64,000 nucleotides of DNA from Cyathus striatus (Eukaryota; Basidiomycota; Agaricomycetes; Agaricales; Nidulariaceae), in assembly GCA_025738555.1 (NCBI GenBank), contig JAOVFP010000004.1, positions 2,976,001-3,040,000 of the forward strand, read 5' to 3'. The translations under genes and the position numbers were made by a program. Positions 13,682 to 28,665 of this stretch are shown piece after piece (position 1 is the stretch's first letter; the number at the start of each line of letters is the position of its first letter). The notes beneath the pieces are model-generated. The model did not search any database. It had not been told where the DNA came from and saw nothing but the letters and a program-made list of their open reading frames with translations.

Positions 13682-14168
13682 GCCGTGTATTAGTTATGTA
13701 TTTATTGCCCCCTTGACCCCGCGCTCGCGTTTGGTATGTACCCGACATCAACTCATGCCCTTTACCCCCCCGCCTCGTGCATCGTTTTCCCCTTGCTCTC
13801 GCATTTCTTTTGCATTGTCCCTTGATACCCTTGTGCATCGCATTCCCTTTTCTCGGTTTCTTGACGCACCACATAACTGTAGATGCATGAAAATAATCGT
13901 AAAATACCGTACACACGTATAGTATATTACATACATTACTCCTCAATTGCATACCCCTGTGGATATCGTTACGTATCTTGACACTTATTGTTATATAGAT
14001 AGTTCATTTCATAGCCTTTAGGGACTTGGGGTCGTACGATAAAAGTGTTATTAATACGGTTTTTGAGTAGAGTATGTTGCAATAAGTAATACTAATACTA
14101 CATGCAGTCATGTACCTCACTTCCTGCAATCCAGCCACAAACAAACAAACAAAAAAACCTACATACTT
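13682..14168. other. short convergent intergenic region
   Basis: The 3' ends of the plus-strand gene and the large minus-strand gene converge here. The DNA is AT-rich with an A-rich run near 14143-14156. No gene is seen. Confidence 0.5.
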
Positions 14169-17100
14169 CTAAAGCCCCATCTCGGGATACTGTAAATCCT
14201 CGATCTCAGAAAGATCGTCGTCGTCGTCAAGGTCTGGCAACCCGTTTGCGTTAAAAGCTTGAAGGATTGAAACGAGGGGGCGTTTGGGGCGAGGATCGGT
14301 TTGTATAGAGGCATCTATGCGGAACGAGACCCGTTTGCCCTTATCCTGCGACTCTGGTGATGTCTGCACTTCAGCTTCTCGAACAACGTTTGGAGCCTTG
14401 GCAGGTGCAGGTGCAAGACCATCAAGTTTCTCGAGAATGCGAGTGACACTGGAAGAGAGTCCTTCGAGCGTGGATTGCATTGAATCGACTTTCCGCTTGA
14501 GACCTTCTATGTCGCTCTGGTTCTTGTAAGAGCCGAAGTCTGCACGTAGGTCATTCAGCTGCTGGATGATCATGTTCGATACAGTGTCCGGTGCGGGTGT
14601 AGGAACCGGAGCCGGCGGGGATGGAAGATGATTTTCGTCAATGTCCATCGCCACCTCGGGCGCAGCCTGAAGAGGGGAAGTCGACTGCGTCATCAATTGA
14701 TAAGATGACGACGACGAACGCCCTGACGGATCAGGAGATGGTGGTTGTGAAGTCTGCCATGGCTTTGAAGTGCTGAGAGAAATTACTTCCGGTGGAGGAT
14801 GCGCGGGAGAAACTTGCGACGGTATAAAAGATTCATGTTGGCGTGCAGATTGAGACATCGATCGAGGTGGCGGCAGCGCTGCCTGCGGTGAGACTGACGC
14901 TAGTATGCTACCACCTGCAGCAGAGCTTTGTCCTCTAGATGGCGACAACCTCATCAATTCATCTTTTACGGAGATGGGGGGTGGTGTTAGAGCCCGAGTA
15001 TAGCCAGAGGATCCATTTGGCGATTCCATCCGATGCGTAGTATGCTCTTTAGAAATTTGTGAAGGTTGATCGGGCATCTGAAGAGGCCTAATTTCTGATA
15101 ACATGAATTGCTCTGTAGAGTTGATGCCATTTTGAATATTCACGCTATTGCGACCGGAGATATTGTCGTTCGTAGATTTATTGTCAACATCGTTCGGAGG
15201 CTTCAAAACTGAAATATTAGTCGACGCATCAGACACCTCTGTAACAGCAATCATGTTGCTAGAAGCACCGGTATCACTTGCACTGAACGCAGTTGATGTT
15301 ACAGCAGCAGGGTAAGGATATGATAGGGGCACAGGAGCACCCATTACCGCTGCAGAAAGAGATGGGCACAACTGAGGTACTGCTGAAGCATATATGCCTG
15401 ATGGACCAGTAGCAGTAGATGGTGTCGGGGAAGGAGCCTTGGAAGTGGAAGCAGAAGGATATATCTGAGGAATAGTTGATGGTCGAGCTGCAGTAGAGAC
15501 CTTCACGGTTTTGAAATGTGGTAGATCTCTGTAGCGCGTCTTCTTTCGGAGTGTCGAGCCTGGTTCCGGATGATAGAGAGTATTAGCGCTCGCCTGCGAA
15601 AGAGCATCCGATGCTGAGGCAGAAGCAGGATAAACATGTGGATTCACTGACGACGACGGCGCTGAGGTAGAAGCTGTCGCAGATTCACTGCGAGGTACAG
15701 CAGTGGTATGTGGTGGCAGTGGTGATGGTAGCGGCAGTCTGGAATGTTGTAGCGTATCGGAAGAACTGTGAATCGGCGACCGGAACTCTGGCTTTCGTTT
15801 ATGACTGTCAAGTGTGCTAACGACCGCCTGGGAAGGAGCATCTGACGACGACGAAGCTGAGGTTGAAATTTTCGGACTTTCAGAAGTGGTGTGCTGTAGT
15901 GGCAGTGGAGGTGGTTTAGAATGTTTCTGTGTATCAGAAGGACTGTGGATCAACGACCGGAATATTGACTCTGGTTTATCACAGCCGGGTGATCTAGCGA
16001 CTACCTGTGGAGCATCTGATGCTGCAGCAGAAGCAGGACGCAACTGTGGAAGCACTGAGGCTGAGGTAGAAGCTGTTGAGCTTTCACCGCGAGGTATACT
16101 AGTAGTATCTGGTGTGTTAGCGCTCTCTGCCGCCTGAACAGAAGCAGCATTAATCTTCTCTGATGATGACAATTTACCCCTTTTCACTCGCTTGTTTGAT
16201 CGTGAAGGCGTAGATATATTGGCTTTCCGTTGACGCTTCCGGCTTGAGCTGGAGGCAGCCGCTAACACATTACAAAGATCAGCTTCTGCTCATTCAAATA
16301 CCACAAAGAACGTACCAGCACCTGGTTCCGTGGCATTGGCTCCACCCGTCTCACCTTCGTCCTTCTCCAAATCATTGAACGAACACCTCATATTGTGCCA
16401 TTTACATCGATCACATGTCATACCATTCCCATTTGTATTGACGCAAATAGCTTTCTCAAGAATGCAGCGGTGGCACTCGGGGCCCGCGGACGGCCGAGCA
16501 AAACTATAGTACGGCTGATGGTTCGGGGAGTTGAAGGATGAAAAAGATAGCACAGAAAATCCGGCTTTTGCGAAACGGTTATCACTTGTAAGAGTAACTT
16601 TTGTATAGTCGGTAGTTGGTGCAACAGAAGCCATAGTAGGGAGGACTGAAGCGGGCGACTGGTCGGTGCGTTTCAGATTTGGTACAGTGGATCCGATAGT
16701 GGTCGAAATAGCGCTTGATGTAGCGGATGGGGCAGTAGTAAGAGCTGACGTGCGCGATTGATCATCACTATCTGTAGCTGGTACAGTGGGTACGGCCGAT
16801 AACGAAGCGATATCCTGCTTATCAGTGGACTTTTCATCGCGGTCTTCGGTCTCAGCTGCAGGATTGCATATGCTACAAAACGCGCGCCCAACAACAGTAT
16901 CTCCACGATGATCTTTATGGGCGCAGTCACTGCATATAGCGGAGTCTCCAGGGTGTATTGAACTGCCTACGTGCGCATCGCCATTTGTGGCACCGCTAAC
17001 GATAGGGATAGCGCCGTTCTCTCCGATATCAGACTTCGCCGACTCCGAGGCAATGTGCACGTTGTTAACAGTTGCACTATCGATTTCTGAGAGTTTTTTG

Positions 17101-19270
17101 GGAGATTCCTTGTCACTAGAAGAACCAGCCACTTGAGATCCAGAATTTCCGTCAATATCCATATCTTGTGCTGCAATGTGCCCCGTCTCGCTGCAAGAAG
17201 AGTCTTCTTTAACGGAAGGCTTTGCATCGTTAATCGATTGCAAAGATGTTTGCGCTGTGTCATGACTAGCGTGTGCTTCCGAGTCCTCAAAAGTTACATC
17301 GGGATTCATACTATCGGATTCAGCACCACGCTCAATCTTGTCCTACGACATGAATACATTAGCTTTCGTCTGGTAATCAATCGGTGCACTCACCTCCTCC
17401 ACGCGATCCTCCGGCAAAGCGGCATTATCTGCAGTCGACATCATACCGTCACCAACTTCAGAATGCAGTACTTGAGAATCCTGAGCATCCGTTTCCACGT
17501 CTTGGTCTAGCACGACATCCGAAACAGGTGCAACGGGGACAGGTGTATCTTTCTCCCTCTCTTCCTCCGAAGTGATGTCATGCGTCGCCTGAACAACTTC
17601 CATTTCAATGTCGATATTAGGAGGTTCTGGAGCGGTAATGTCTTCAGCAACCATTGTCCTAGTAGCCCCTACATCAACTACCGTTTGTGATATATCACCC
17701 CCTCCTTCAGGACGCGTGTCTTGCTCGGCGTCTTCCTGAGCGGCAGTCACAACGCTATCCGCATCCCGCGGAGTCGGATATGCAGCAACCCCCCTATCCG
17801 TCTGCTCCTCAGGCTCAGGCGCGTCAACGTCAATAGGATTCGAAGCATCGTAATTACCCAGTACCTCCAACTTCCCGTCGTCATAAAACACATCGATAAC
17901 CTCAGTACGGTTAACGACTGATTTGGATTTGCCTTTCGCTTTTGTTTTCGCTTTTCCGTTTCCTTTCCTTACACTAGCTCGCGCACCGCGACGAGGTGGA
18001 GGCATACTTCCTTCAACAAGCAAGTCGTCGTCCGTAACATTGGGTATGGTAGAACCGCTGGGGACCGTACTCCAATCGGCCTCCACAAGCGATGGAACAG
18101 TGACGAGCTCCGCAACTTCTTCTTCCTCATCTGCCAAATTGGCATTAGCTGGCGAAACGTCGTCATCATCCGCTAGTTGATCGACCTCTTCTTCGTCTTC
18201 TACGTCGGCATCATCGTCTACGGAAGCGGGAGGAGCAAATCGCGTCGAACGGGGAGTTCCGCTACTCTTCGATTTTGCCCTAATCTCGTCCTTAGCCTTC
18301 TCTTTTGCCTTGCCCTTCTTCGATTTCGTGGTAGTCTGCTTCCTGGTGGACTTCTTCCCCTTCTTAAGCCTCGTTCCATCCCCTTCTTCCTCACTAACCA
18401 CAATCGCAGACGGCCCCCTAGCACTAGCACTCTCAACAGCAGCGGAGGCACTCTTTCCCTTCTTCCTCTTCCCCTTTCCCCTTAACACCGGTGCGGAAAC
18501 TGTTTCCGGCGCGGGAGTCTCGTTGGGAATTGTCTCCCCATCACTGTCAATCACAATTACCTCCCACGCTGTGGGCTTCGGTTTCCGGCCTCGCAGTTTC
18601 CTGGGTGCACTCCCACCATCAGGCGTAGCGCTTATTTTGCGCTTGCGTAGTGAGTATAACGTGGATGGGCCTGGGGTAGGCGTGGGTGTGGGGGTAATAG
18701 CGACATAGTGGGGACCGTCTGCTGCTGAGTCGGAAACTACGTCTTCGTAGGGATCTAAGTTAAAGTGATAGTTATAGCTGAATAATATGGAGATTGAAAA
18801 GAGAGTAATGAATGTACCTGGTGTTAATCTTCCCTGCTTTTCGAACCAGTCGGGTTTATACCATTCACTTGCACGGATAAGAGGGTCGTCTTTGGATATA
18901 GCATTGAAGTCTGGGTAGCGAAGTTGCGGTCCATCCTCGTTCATAGCTTCAAAGAAGTGGTTTATTGCGCTGATAGTATAGCGGGGTGTTATAAATCCGT
19001 CGTGGGTGTTGGCGCTATCTAGCCATGGGTATATGCTTTCCTACACATGTTTACAGCATTAAGGGGATGCAAATTAATAAAATAGCGCTAAAAGAATAAT
19101 AAGAAAGTTATACGAACGTAAAGTCTCACTGCCTTTGGCCATAAAGTCCTCAATTTCCCTGCAGGCGCCTTCTTCATCTCGTCTATCATTCCCCTCAGCT
19201 CATTAGTGAGATCGTAGATGCTTTTCCGTTGTTCATAGCTGGTTTTCTTTTTTGCTTTCCGGGAGCTCAT
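14169..19270 (-). CDS. very large disordered protein with CxxC zinc-binding-like motifs
   Basis: Five exons (19118-19270, 18818-19040, 17394-18754, 16316-17342, 14169-16261) join through clean GT-AG introns of 51-77 bp to a 4,857-nt frame, 1,618 residues. The N-terminal ~130 residues (MSSRKAKKKTSYEQ..., LYESIYPWLD) look folded. Residues ~130-580 are Lys/Ser/Asp/Glu-rich with basic patches typical of nuclear proteins. Two Cys clusters follow: a C-x2-C...C-x2-C group (ICSDCAHKD...FCSICNP, about residues 710-740) and CHRC...GMTCDRCKWHNMRCSF (about 865-900), which resembles a Zn2Cys6-like or other CxxC zinc module. A long Ser/Pro/Thr region precedes a predicted coiled coil (LNDLRADFGS...LEKLDGL) near the C-terminus. 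A DNA- or chromatin-associated role is inferred. The start was chosen because the first exon joins in frame. Confidence 0.8.
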
Positions 19271-20987
19271 TATAATCCAAAAATGAGGGAGAGAGGAGGA
19301 GAGAGGAGGAAGAGACAGCGGTCACTGCAAAGTTAATGTTCATGGGGATTAGATTTACATCCGAGCGCCTGTGGGAACACGTTAAATCACGTGTTGTGTG
19401 ACACGTTTGCAAATTCATACTTACTGATGTCACGTCACGCTCACAGCCTAAGCCTTTCCTTCATACTTCTTCCAAACTTTTTCGATATTTCTTGGTAACT
19501 GCATATAACAATGCTAGTTAAAAATTCGTGTACCTGCTGAGCCAGCATTTATACATAACCGTCACAGACTTAACATTCGGCTGCTCTTGACCAGGCTCAG
19601 TGGCTACGTATGTCGTATACTGATTAGCAGAGAACGTAGGTATGCTTTTGATAAACCGGTTAGAAAATATTCACGTTTTCAGCCAGAAGAAATATAATTC
19701 TATGTATGTCAATGATGTCAAATTTCCTTCAGAGTGTCTAGTCCAAGACCGCGGGTTTTGAGCGGTTTTACATCTTCACCTCCGTCAAGTTATATTCCAA
19801 CTTATTAAAAATAGTTTCCACCGCCTTGGATCTTCATCATCTTCGTCATGATAGACACCATGTCTCATCTAATTTTATTTTCTTCGCATTAAGCGCTCGA
19901 AATCCAAAACGACATCTATACGATGTCTAAGTCCAACGGGACCGGGAAGGTGAGTATCCTGCATCGACATGATGTATCATAACAGTTTATGTTGGCTTCG
20001 TAAAGGCTTCCGAAGAGATAGTCCCTGACGACTTGAATTCCGAAATAAATTTGTTAGCGCTCGTTACTTAAAAGGTTTTTGCCTCTCGTCATGATCGCTA
20101 TAATAGAATCAGCAAAGGGTAGGTGGGGCGCCGGATTTTTATTATGCCTTACGAATCTCCACATGTTTCACGTCCCAGATTCATCGTTCTCTCATTTACA
20201 GTGCGATTGCCATCTATCGCGAACGATCTTCTTGCAGGAAGTGGGAGTGTGGCTTGGGTCATCTGGTGCAATCGTGTGGGTCCCACCAAAAACCATGGCA
20301 GCGTGCACGACATAATGATGTGATCTTTTGACCGTTGTTCAGAGACCGTATATAGCATCTTGCAAGCAGGTCAATTCAGCGAATTGGAATCCCTGGGAAC
20401 TGTTTCCTCATACGTCGTTGGCACGTTAGCGGTGGCCCGCTCCGGGCTGATCGTGCTCGTTCAGCCACCATCACAGTAATGCCAATTATTGCATTGGGAT
20501 GAGGAGTATTATAACCCACATGATAATCATGGAATCTCTACTAGTCAACCGATTAATCAAACAACGCATGACCGCTAATAGAACAGGGATCAGACGGACC
20601 GTTATTCAAAATATTTCCAGAGATAATACCCAAGTAGTATACAATCGGCTCATCGTTCATCTCACGTCCTCTCACGCCCTTTAAAGGACAACTCGTATTG
20701 CATCCCCTTGCTTCTCATGATCATCACATTTCCGTAATGTGGGATCTAATACTTCTCCCAATGTAACAACATCATAATCAGGGGTGCTGGTCTCAGTTCA
20801 CCTCATTGAGTATTTGTCAAGACACGGATGTATAAAATAGATATATCTTACGTTGGTATCAGGCCACGTATTTTGATGTCGACTTATCATACTTGTTTAA
20901 TAAATACGGAGTACTGACCCAGTATATCCATGCTCCCTCACCGGATACGTTAGTACTTCTATTCTTCCACAATTTCTAACAAAAAGA
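19271..20987. other. intergenic region upstream of the halogenase
   Basis: Holds the divergent promoters of the large CxxC gene and the halogenase. A GAGGA-rich purine tract (about 19288-19312) lies just upstream of the large gene. A weak two-exon mini-ORF (19923-20071) is described separately. Otherwise nothing is recognised. Confidence 0.4.
19923..20071 (+). CDS. possible 30-residue two-exon mini-ORF
   Basis: An ATG at 19923 begins MSKSNGTGK, followed by a good GTGAGT donor; an acceptor (GTAAAG) before 20006 restores frame with ASEEIVPDDLNSEINLLALV and a stop at 20069-20071. The splice signals and phase are good, but the product is tiny and unrecognised. It could be the first exons of a decayed gene or chance. 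Low confidence. Confidence 0.2.
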
Positions 20988-22976
<1,989 letters not shown>

Positions 22977-24162
22977 TACAAGAAAATATACTAGCTTTAT
23001 GTTTGGGGTTACATATACCTATTCATTTTCTTAAATTTATCGGAGGAAGAGGGGAGAGGAATGGAACGCATGCAAGCAGAAAAGTGGTTTACCATATGGC
23101 ATATGCACACACTGATTTACGTATGGAACTATCGTCTTATCGAGAGAGCAGAAGACAATTCAGGTACAGCGCGTACCGAGCCTATTCAGGCTTCTTTACA
23201 GCTTTGCACTAGTACTGTATCAATACGACCAAGTGTTCGCCACTTTTCAGCGTGACGGCCATGAGCACTTGGACCCTCTGTTCAAAGGGCCATGCCGGCT
23301 GTGACAAAAGTTGTAAGTGTTCATGGGGATCTACGCGAGCGAAGCGAGCGGCCGAAAACTCAACCTTAACCTCTATTTTTTCGCTATATCTCTGTTCAAA
23401 ATGCTCCGTGACGCGTGATAGACAGGTTATCTGTTCCTGTTCATGACCCTGTGTGACGCGTCACCGGTCACCGAACACTTGGTCGTATTGATACAGTACT
23501 TGCATTTCTTGGGGAACCGATCAAATACGACCCAATATTAGGGTCTCCGGGCTCTGTAATCATTGAAAAGGCGTATGACACTATTGAGAGAGAATCAATT
23601 GAGAATCCTTGAAGCTTGAGACTCGTTGGTAAATAACAGCGACACAGGTCAAATTTAAAGGCCTATCATGTCCGAATCATCACGATTCACGAAGGTTTGT
23701 GGAGGTTTGGACACTTGGGAAGATTAATTCAAATTGATATGCCAAATGCTCAGAAGTAAAACCCCATGGGATCTCATTCAAGTTGACATTGAGTGATTTT
23801 AGAACGCTTCCAACAGCTATTATACCCATAGTCCCGTGGGCCTGACGTGACAATGGCCGCTTTTTTCCCGACTCTGCATTTTGTCTGCGTTATATAGGAT
23901 ACATGTCGAGCCATTAGAGCAGCACATGAGCGCTTTTTAGATGTCATTACATCATTAAAATGATATTCTGCAGGGGTAAGCTGGGGTAAGTAGATCTTTC
24001 AATGTGCCTGTGCCTGTTTCCTCCAATTTCAGCCTTCCGCGAACTCTTGGCTCATACGAATGAAGGATAAATTGTTCGAATAGCGAATGACATGGGAATA
24101 ACTTTTGCGTATTAAAGAAATTGTTTTGGTGGTTCCATCGGGTTGACATAGCTCCTGCAATC
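22977..24162. other. intergenic region containing a MITE
   Basis: Apart from the MITE at 23211-23500, only short frames are seen. A dyad GCGAGCGAAGCGAGC lies inside the MITE. The right end should contain the promoter of the second hydrophobin. Confidence 0.5.
23211..23500. mobile_element. 290-bp MITE with 29-bp perfect terminal inverted repeats
   Basis: The segment begins AGTACTGTATCAATACGACC and ends with its exact reverse complement; 29 bp match perfectly at each end (23211-23239 and 23472-23500). Inside the AGTACT edges both ends read TA followed by CTGTATC, so a TA target-site duplication of the Tc1/mariner type is plausible. There is no coding capacity. It is a non-autonomous DNA transposon, located between the halogenase and a hydrophobin. 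Confidence 0.75.
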
Positions 24163-24740
24163 ATGTTTGCTGCCCGTACATTCCTCAGCATTTTTCTGGG
24201 AATCACTCTACTTACCCCCGGAAACACTGCTACAGTGGTAGACGTTCCACTTGCTCAAGGCACTCAGCAAATTGTGCGTAGTTCGCAAAATTCGTGTCAG
24301 AGATATCATTTTGACTGTGATTTTGAATTAGTGCACGGTACCTCCACCAAGTTCAGTTCCTTTTGACACGTGTATCAATGACCTCAGCAACTCCGGATAC
24401 ACTCTGCAATGTTGTAATTCCCTTCAACAGGTAAGTAAATTGTTATCAAGTTAAATTACTCACCTCATTTCGTACTCGTAGAGCACCGCATCACCGAGTT
24501 CTCAGATATTAGGAATTCTAGGACTGACTGTAAACCCTGCCACTGCTCAAGTCGGTCTACAATGTCAACGGATCACCGGAGCCTATTACTACTGGAATAT
24601 CAATTGCAATACTCAAATCTTATGCTGTCAGAATGACGACTACGTGCGTGGTGTTTATTTGTATTAAACCATATCATTTACTGACTTCACCCCAGAATGG
24701 AGTCATTACAATTGGCTGTTTCCCTGTGTCCCAGTATTGA
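24163..24740 (+). CDS. class I hydrophobin
   Basis: Four exons splice into a 138-residue secreted hydrophobin. The signal peptide starts MFAARTFLSIFLGITLLTPG. The cysteine pattern is present: Cys in FDTC, the CC doublet in LQCC, Cys in GLQC, Cys in INC, the doublet in ILCC, and the last Cys in IGCFP. An additional Cys (ICTVPPP) precedes the set. The loop between the first doublet and Cys4 contains ILGILGLTVNPATAQVGLQC, as in class I members. Introns: donors GTGCGT, GTAAGT and GTGCGT. Predicted to coat hyphal or fruit-body surfaces. It differs strongly from the hydrophobin at 10.1 kb, so it is not a recent tandem copy. Confidence 0.92.
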
Positions 24741-25336
24741 AATTCGTAAATATGTTGAAGCAGGAGCAGTTTCACTACACCAGATTTAGGATACAAACAT
24801 TATTCTACGATGCACGATGTGTATTAAGAGTGTATTTCAATAAAGAACGTGCTGATAAAGTCTAGCGATAAGTGCACTAAACAAAAATTGAGTTTTCGGT
24901 TCACGGAATATCAGTCTGTGAGTGCATTAACAATGAACACGATATCTCCGAATTTGTATGATAGATGATATACGTAGTCGTCTAATGTAACAGAGATTTC
25001 GTGAGGAATAAGTCATCCCAAGAATTTGAAGTCATAACGTATTCGTAAACAAGAAAAAAAAAGGTAAATTTGCGGACAATCTTTATAGGATCAGAGGTCT
25101 GCAGAGATTCTACATTATTTATCTCAGAAATTCGATATCATATAGCGTGTTTAAAAGATTAAAATATATTGAACCTTACCCTTTAGGATGAAGCAAAAAA
25201 AATACATCTGTTGTAGGACGTGGCATTACTGATCACCATTCAGCCCAACCAACGTCTTCTAGGTAACCCTAGTCTGTTCCTGGTGCTGAGGTAGGAGGGG
25301 ATCGGCTAACGGAAGGGTCCTTCAATACCGTTACCA
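24741..25336. other. convergent intergenic region
   Basis: AT-rich 3' flanks of the hydrophobin and of the minus-strand CxxC-repeat gene; an A-run at 25052-25061. No gene is seen. Confidence 0.45.
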
Positions 25337-28300
25337 TTAGTTAAACATCAACCAGCTATAACAAAGATATCGACAAACCAGCAGTGCCTCAATATCATCT
25401 TCTTCGCTTTCGACCTTATCCTTAACGATTGAGCTCCCGGCGTTAACAGACTTCAACGCATCAACACTACTATTACTCCCATAGCTATAGCGACTTTCTT
25501 CTCTAGCCTTACCACGTGAAGTGCGATAAGAGCTTCTATTCTCGCCATTTGCACGATTCGAAGACGCACCCGGAATGCTCGCAGACATTCCCTGCACGTT
25601 CGCCGTCGCGGTGAGCGACGCGGAACTTGTACCTCCGGATGCTATGGGTTCCGCTTGTATACGTGGCTTCACAGGTTTTCCAGTCTTCTTCTCCCTTTGC
25701 GTTCGAGCGTACTTACGTATCAAACTCCTACACACTTCGCAGCGGAGGAAGCGATATACATTGTAAGGAGGAATTGGCTTAGCGCATCGGCTGCATTCCC
25801 GGGGTGGGCCAGATGCATCAGGGGGGGAGGCGGGAGTTGGCATGGCTGCAGCACGACGAGCTCCACGGGTACGGTAAGCAGGTGACGAAGTGGCTGGAGC
25901 ATGCGAAGATGATGGCGGGGCAGTTACTGGCTCGAAAGAGGTCAGAAGTTGGTTGAAGGTATTTTCAAGTGCCGCTGGTCCCTGGGTATGACCGCCTGAG
26001 GTATGAGAATCGGGAGGATAATATTGGCTAGGGGTACTAGAACCATTTGTGTTGGTAATTGGACTTGCTTTCACTTTCGCCATAGATAGCTTTATAGAAC
26101 TCTCTTCCTGTTTGACTACTATGTTTGCTTTCCCCTCCCTCGATCCTGCACCGCTTTTCATCACACTACGCTTAGGCAACGGCGAAGGATTCGGTGGAAC
26201 ATGAATGTCCGGTTTCGTAGTACTGGCGGGGACGGTGAGGCTGGGGGGTGGTTGCATTGTGGAAGCAGAAGAGCTAGGACCCGGAGATGCATTTCGACGT
26301 GTGGAGCTGGACGCCTCACCAGGGAGCATCCTCTTTCTCCCCCGTTTTTTTGGAAGGGGGGCAGGAGCTTTAGTCAAGGGTGATATAGATTCGGATACGG
26401 TAGCAGGTAGGATAAGAGTTGGCGCTGTAGCTACCCCCGCTGGTACCTCTGTATCCACAGGACTGTCCGGCAGTGCAAAAGTAACACTTGAAGTGGTCCG
26501 CATATTTGTTTGCGGAGCAGTCCCTTGCTGTAACTCCGAAGAAGCCGCAGGCCTACTAGCAGGACCTGATACTGAAGCAGTACCAGTCTCGCCATTGTCC
26601 ACGCCAGAAGGACCCGCCTCCATATAGTCATTCCTCCTCCTCCATCTCATCTTCGGATACTTTAACACGTCAGGATCCTGAAGCGACCAGGAACATTGCT
26701 GACGCAGTAGTGTCGGAATCGAATTTGCAGCTGGTTCCTCAGTGATAGTTTCTTCTATTCCTCGTGCCCCGTCTTTCTTTGGCTTCAATACTCTTATCTC
26801 CGAACCACCCACTCCTACTAATACAGGCTTTTCAGCTGTATACAGGTCCTCATCGACGGGGGTGGTGACATTTACCGGGACAGTCGCGTTAGTCGAGGAA
26901 GAGGTTATAGCCGCGAGCGCGGAGGACGCAGCAGCAGCAAGACTTGAAAAGAGCCTCGTGGAACTTACGCCCACAGGAGGCTTAACAACGGCGTCAACGT
27001 CCATTCTTCCAGTATCCTCCATAGCATGTTCACCGCCTACTTGCGAACAAACAATCGTCAGCACATCGGAGCCTTCAGAAATGCCAATATCACCTTTATC
27101 CCCTCCTCCTCCTGCGACATCACCACCCGCCCCAACAGCATCCAAACTCGCCTCCACAGCCTCCATCTTCACCTCCAATCCTTCCATCTTCACCTCATCA
27201 TCATCATCATCTAACTTCCTCCGCTTCCTCTTACGCCCACCCTGGGCCTTCTCCCGTTCCCGCAAAGCTTTCTGTTGTTTCCTCCCCGGTCCCGGCACGC
27301 ATCACATTGCTTGTAAAAGTACCCTTCCGGAAGCCACGCCTTGCATGCGCTGCAGCGGGCTCCGGAGGTAGATGCAGGTCTGGCAGGGGCCGGTTTGGGC
27401 TTTCGTCCCCTCTTACGCGAGGTGGTGGCTGGTTGCTTAGAGCTGGACGCGATAGGATTCGTGGATGTAGAAGCAACTGGTTTGGTGGATGTAGATGAAG
27501 TCTGGGTGGGCTTTGGTAATCGTTTCGAGGGTGATGAAGGTTGCGGGAGTTTGGTGGTTGAAGTTGAAGGTTCCGTTTTAACGATTACAGTCGTACGCTT
27601 TGACCTCCGTCTCGCCGTTGAAGCTGATGGCTCAGCAACTTGTGAGGTAGACTCATGTGGTGGTACGCGAGATGCAGAGGGCGCAGTAGCGCCATAGTTC
27701 GATATTGCCGCAGACTGAGATTCCCGCCGCAATTGGGTCCTCTTGCGCTGGTACTCCCTCCTACTCTCCCGACATGTATCGCAGAGTTTGAATCTCACCT
27801 GAACGCTCACAGGGCCTCTGCAAAACGTACAGGGGCGATAGTTGCCGCTAGGAGATGGAGCGGAGTTCGCGGAGGTTTTGTGCGAGTTACCTAAGGTGGA
27901 GGTGGAGTGGTGGGAAGAAGGACCCTCGCTAGGATCAAGTTCGTCGACCTGCATCGCATAAAGCTGCCGAGCTTGATCTTCGTCCATATCGTAAGTACTC
28001 AAATCACCCTCGCTTTCAGGATCTGGTTCCCGGACCGGTGAAGAACTTGCAATATCACCGATGGTCTCCCAACTCGTGTGACCAGCAAGCACGGTGACAG
28101 CTTTTCCAGGTGGCCTCGCGGGTGCAGGAGCCATATTATTGTTCCTCACAGGCGCAGAAGCAGAATGAACAGCCGTATGGTTGTTCACCGCGACGGCAGA
28201 ATGTCCCTGGAGAATCGCACTGGCTGTTCCGTTGGTAGCTTCGCGTTTCTGCCTCGCGCATCTTTCCCTAGATTCCTTCGCGCGATCTCGACACCTCTGG

Positions 28301-28665
28301 CACAGTTTAAACTTGGATTCTATTGGTACCGTATAGTTGCATGTTGTGCATTTACGGAGACCATCTGGTGTTGAAGGGTTAGATATACCCCATCACAAGT
28401 GCATGTCACTTAACACACCTTCTAGTTTGAACGCTTCCCCCGATATCTTTCGGTTTAAATTATAACTATCTCTATATCTCTTGTCGCGGGATCTACATGC
28501 CTCGCAGGTCTTGACTGTCGAAAGTGGCATTGACTGTTTGCACGTCCTACAGATCTGAGTCGTGCTGGAGGAAGAAGTTGGTATTGCTGACAAAGTGGTC
28601 GTTCTTGGGTGGGAGGCCTCAGCCGCCATTTTGGGTATAGTGGAGAGTGTGGCAGTAGTGCTCAT
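25337..28665 (-). CDS. disordered protein with five CxxC...CxxCR repeats; apparent frameshift
   Basis: Exon 1 is 28419-28665 (ATG 28665, MSTTATLSTIPKM); an intron to 28365 joins KLE to DGLRKC. Five copies of a repeat C-x2-C-x(10-15)-(F/K)-x-C-x2-C-R-x(2,3)-R are visible: CRTCKQ...CEACRSR, CTTCNY...CQRCRDR, CTFCRG...CDTCRES, CSACKA...CDACRDR and, near the C-terminus, CSRCAK...CEVCRSL. Each is followed by an Arg-rich tail, suggesting treble-clef-like zinc modules. Between them are Ser/Thr/Pro-rich disordered segments and basic runs (RKRKRRKL). After the fourth repeat the frame shifts at a C-run (27284-27287). One extra base would join CDACRDRG to RKQQKALRERE and give about 1,091 residues. As sequenced there are two frames (27211-28665 and 25337-27297). 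A nuclear, nucleic-acid-binding role is inferred; the family is unrecognised. Confidence 0.65.

Noticed and set aside
16262..16315. gene boundary between the frames 14169-16268 and 16290-17309
   Set aside because: A clean 54-bp GT-AG intron joins the two frames in phase, so they belong to one gene.
26205..27371. long plus-strand frames opposite the CxxC-repeat gene
   Set aside because: They are antisense shadows of Ser/Pro/Thr-rich codons; the minus strand carries the repeated Cys modules.
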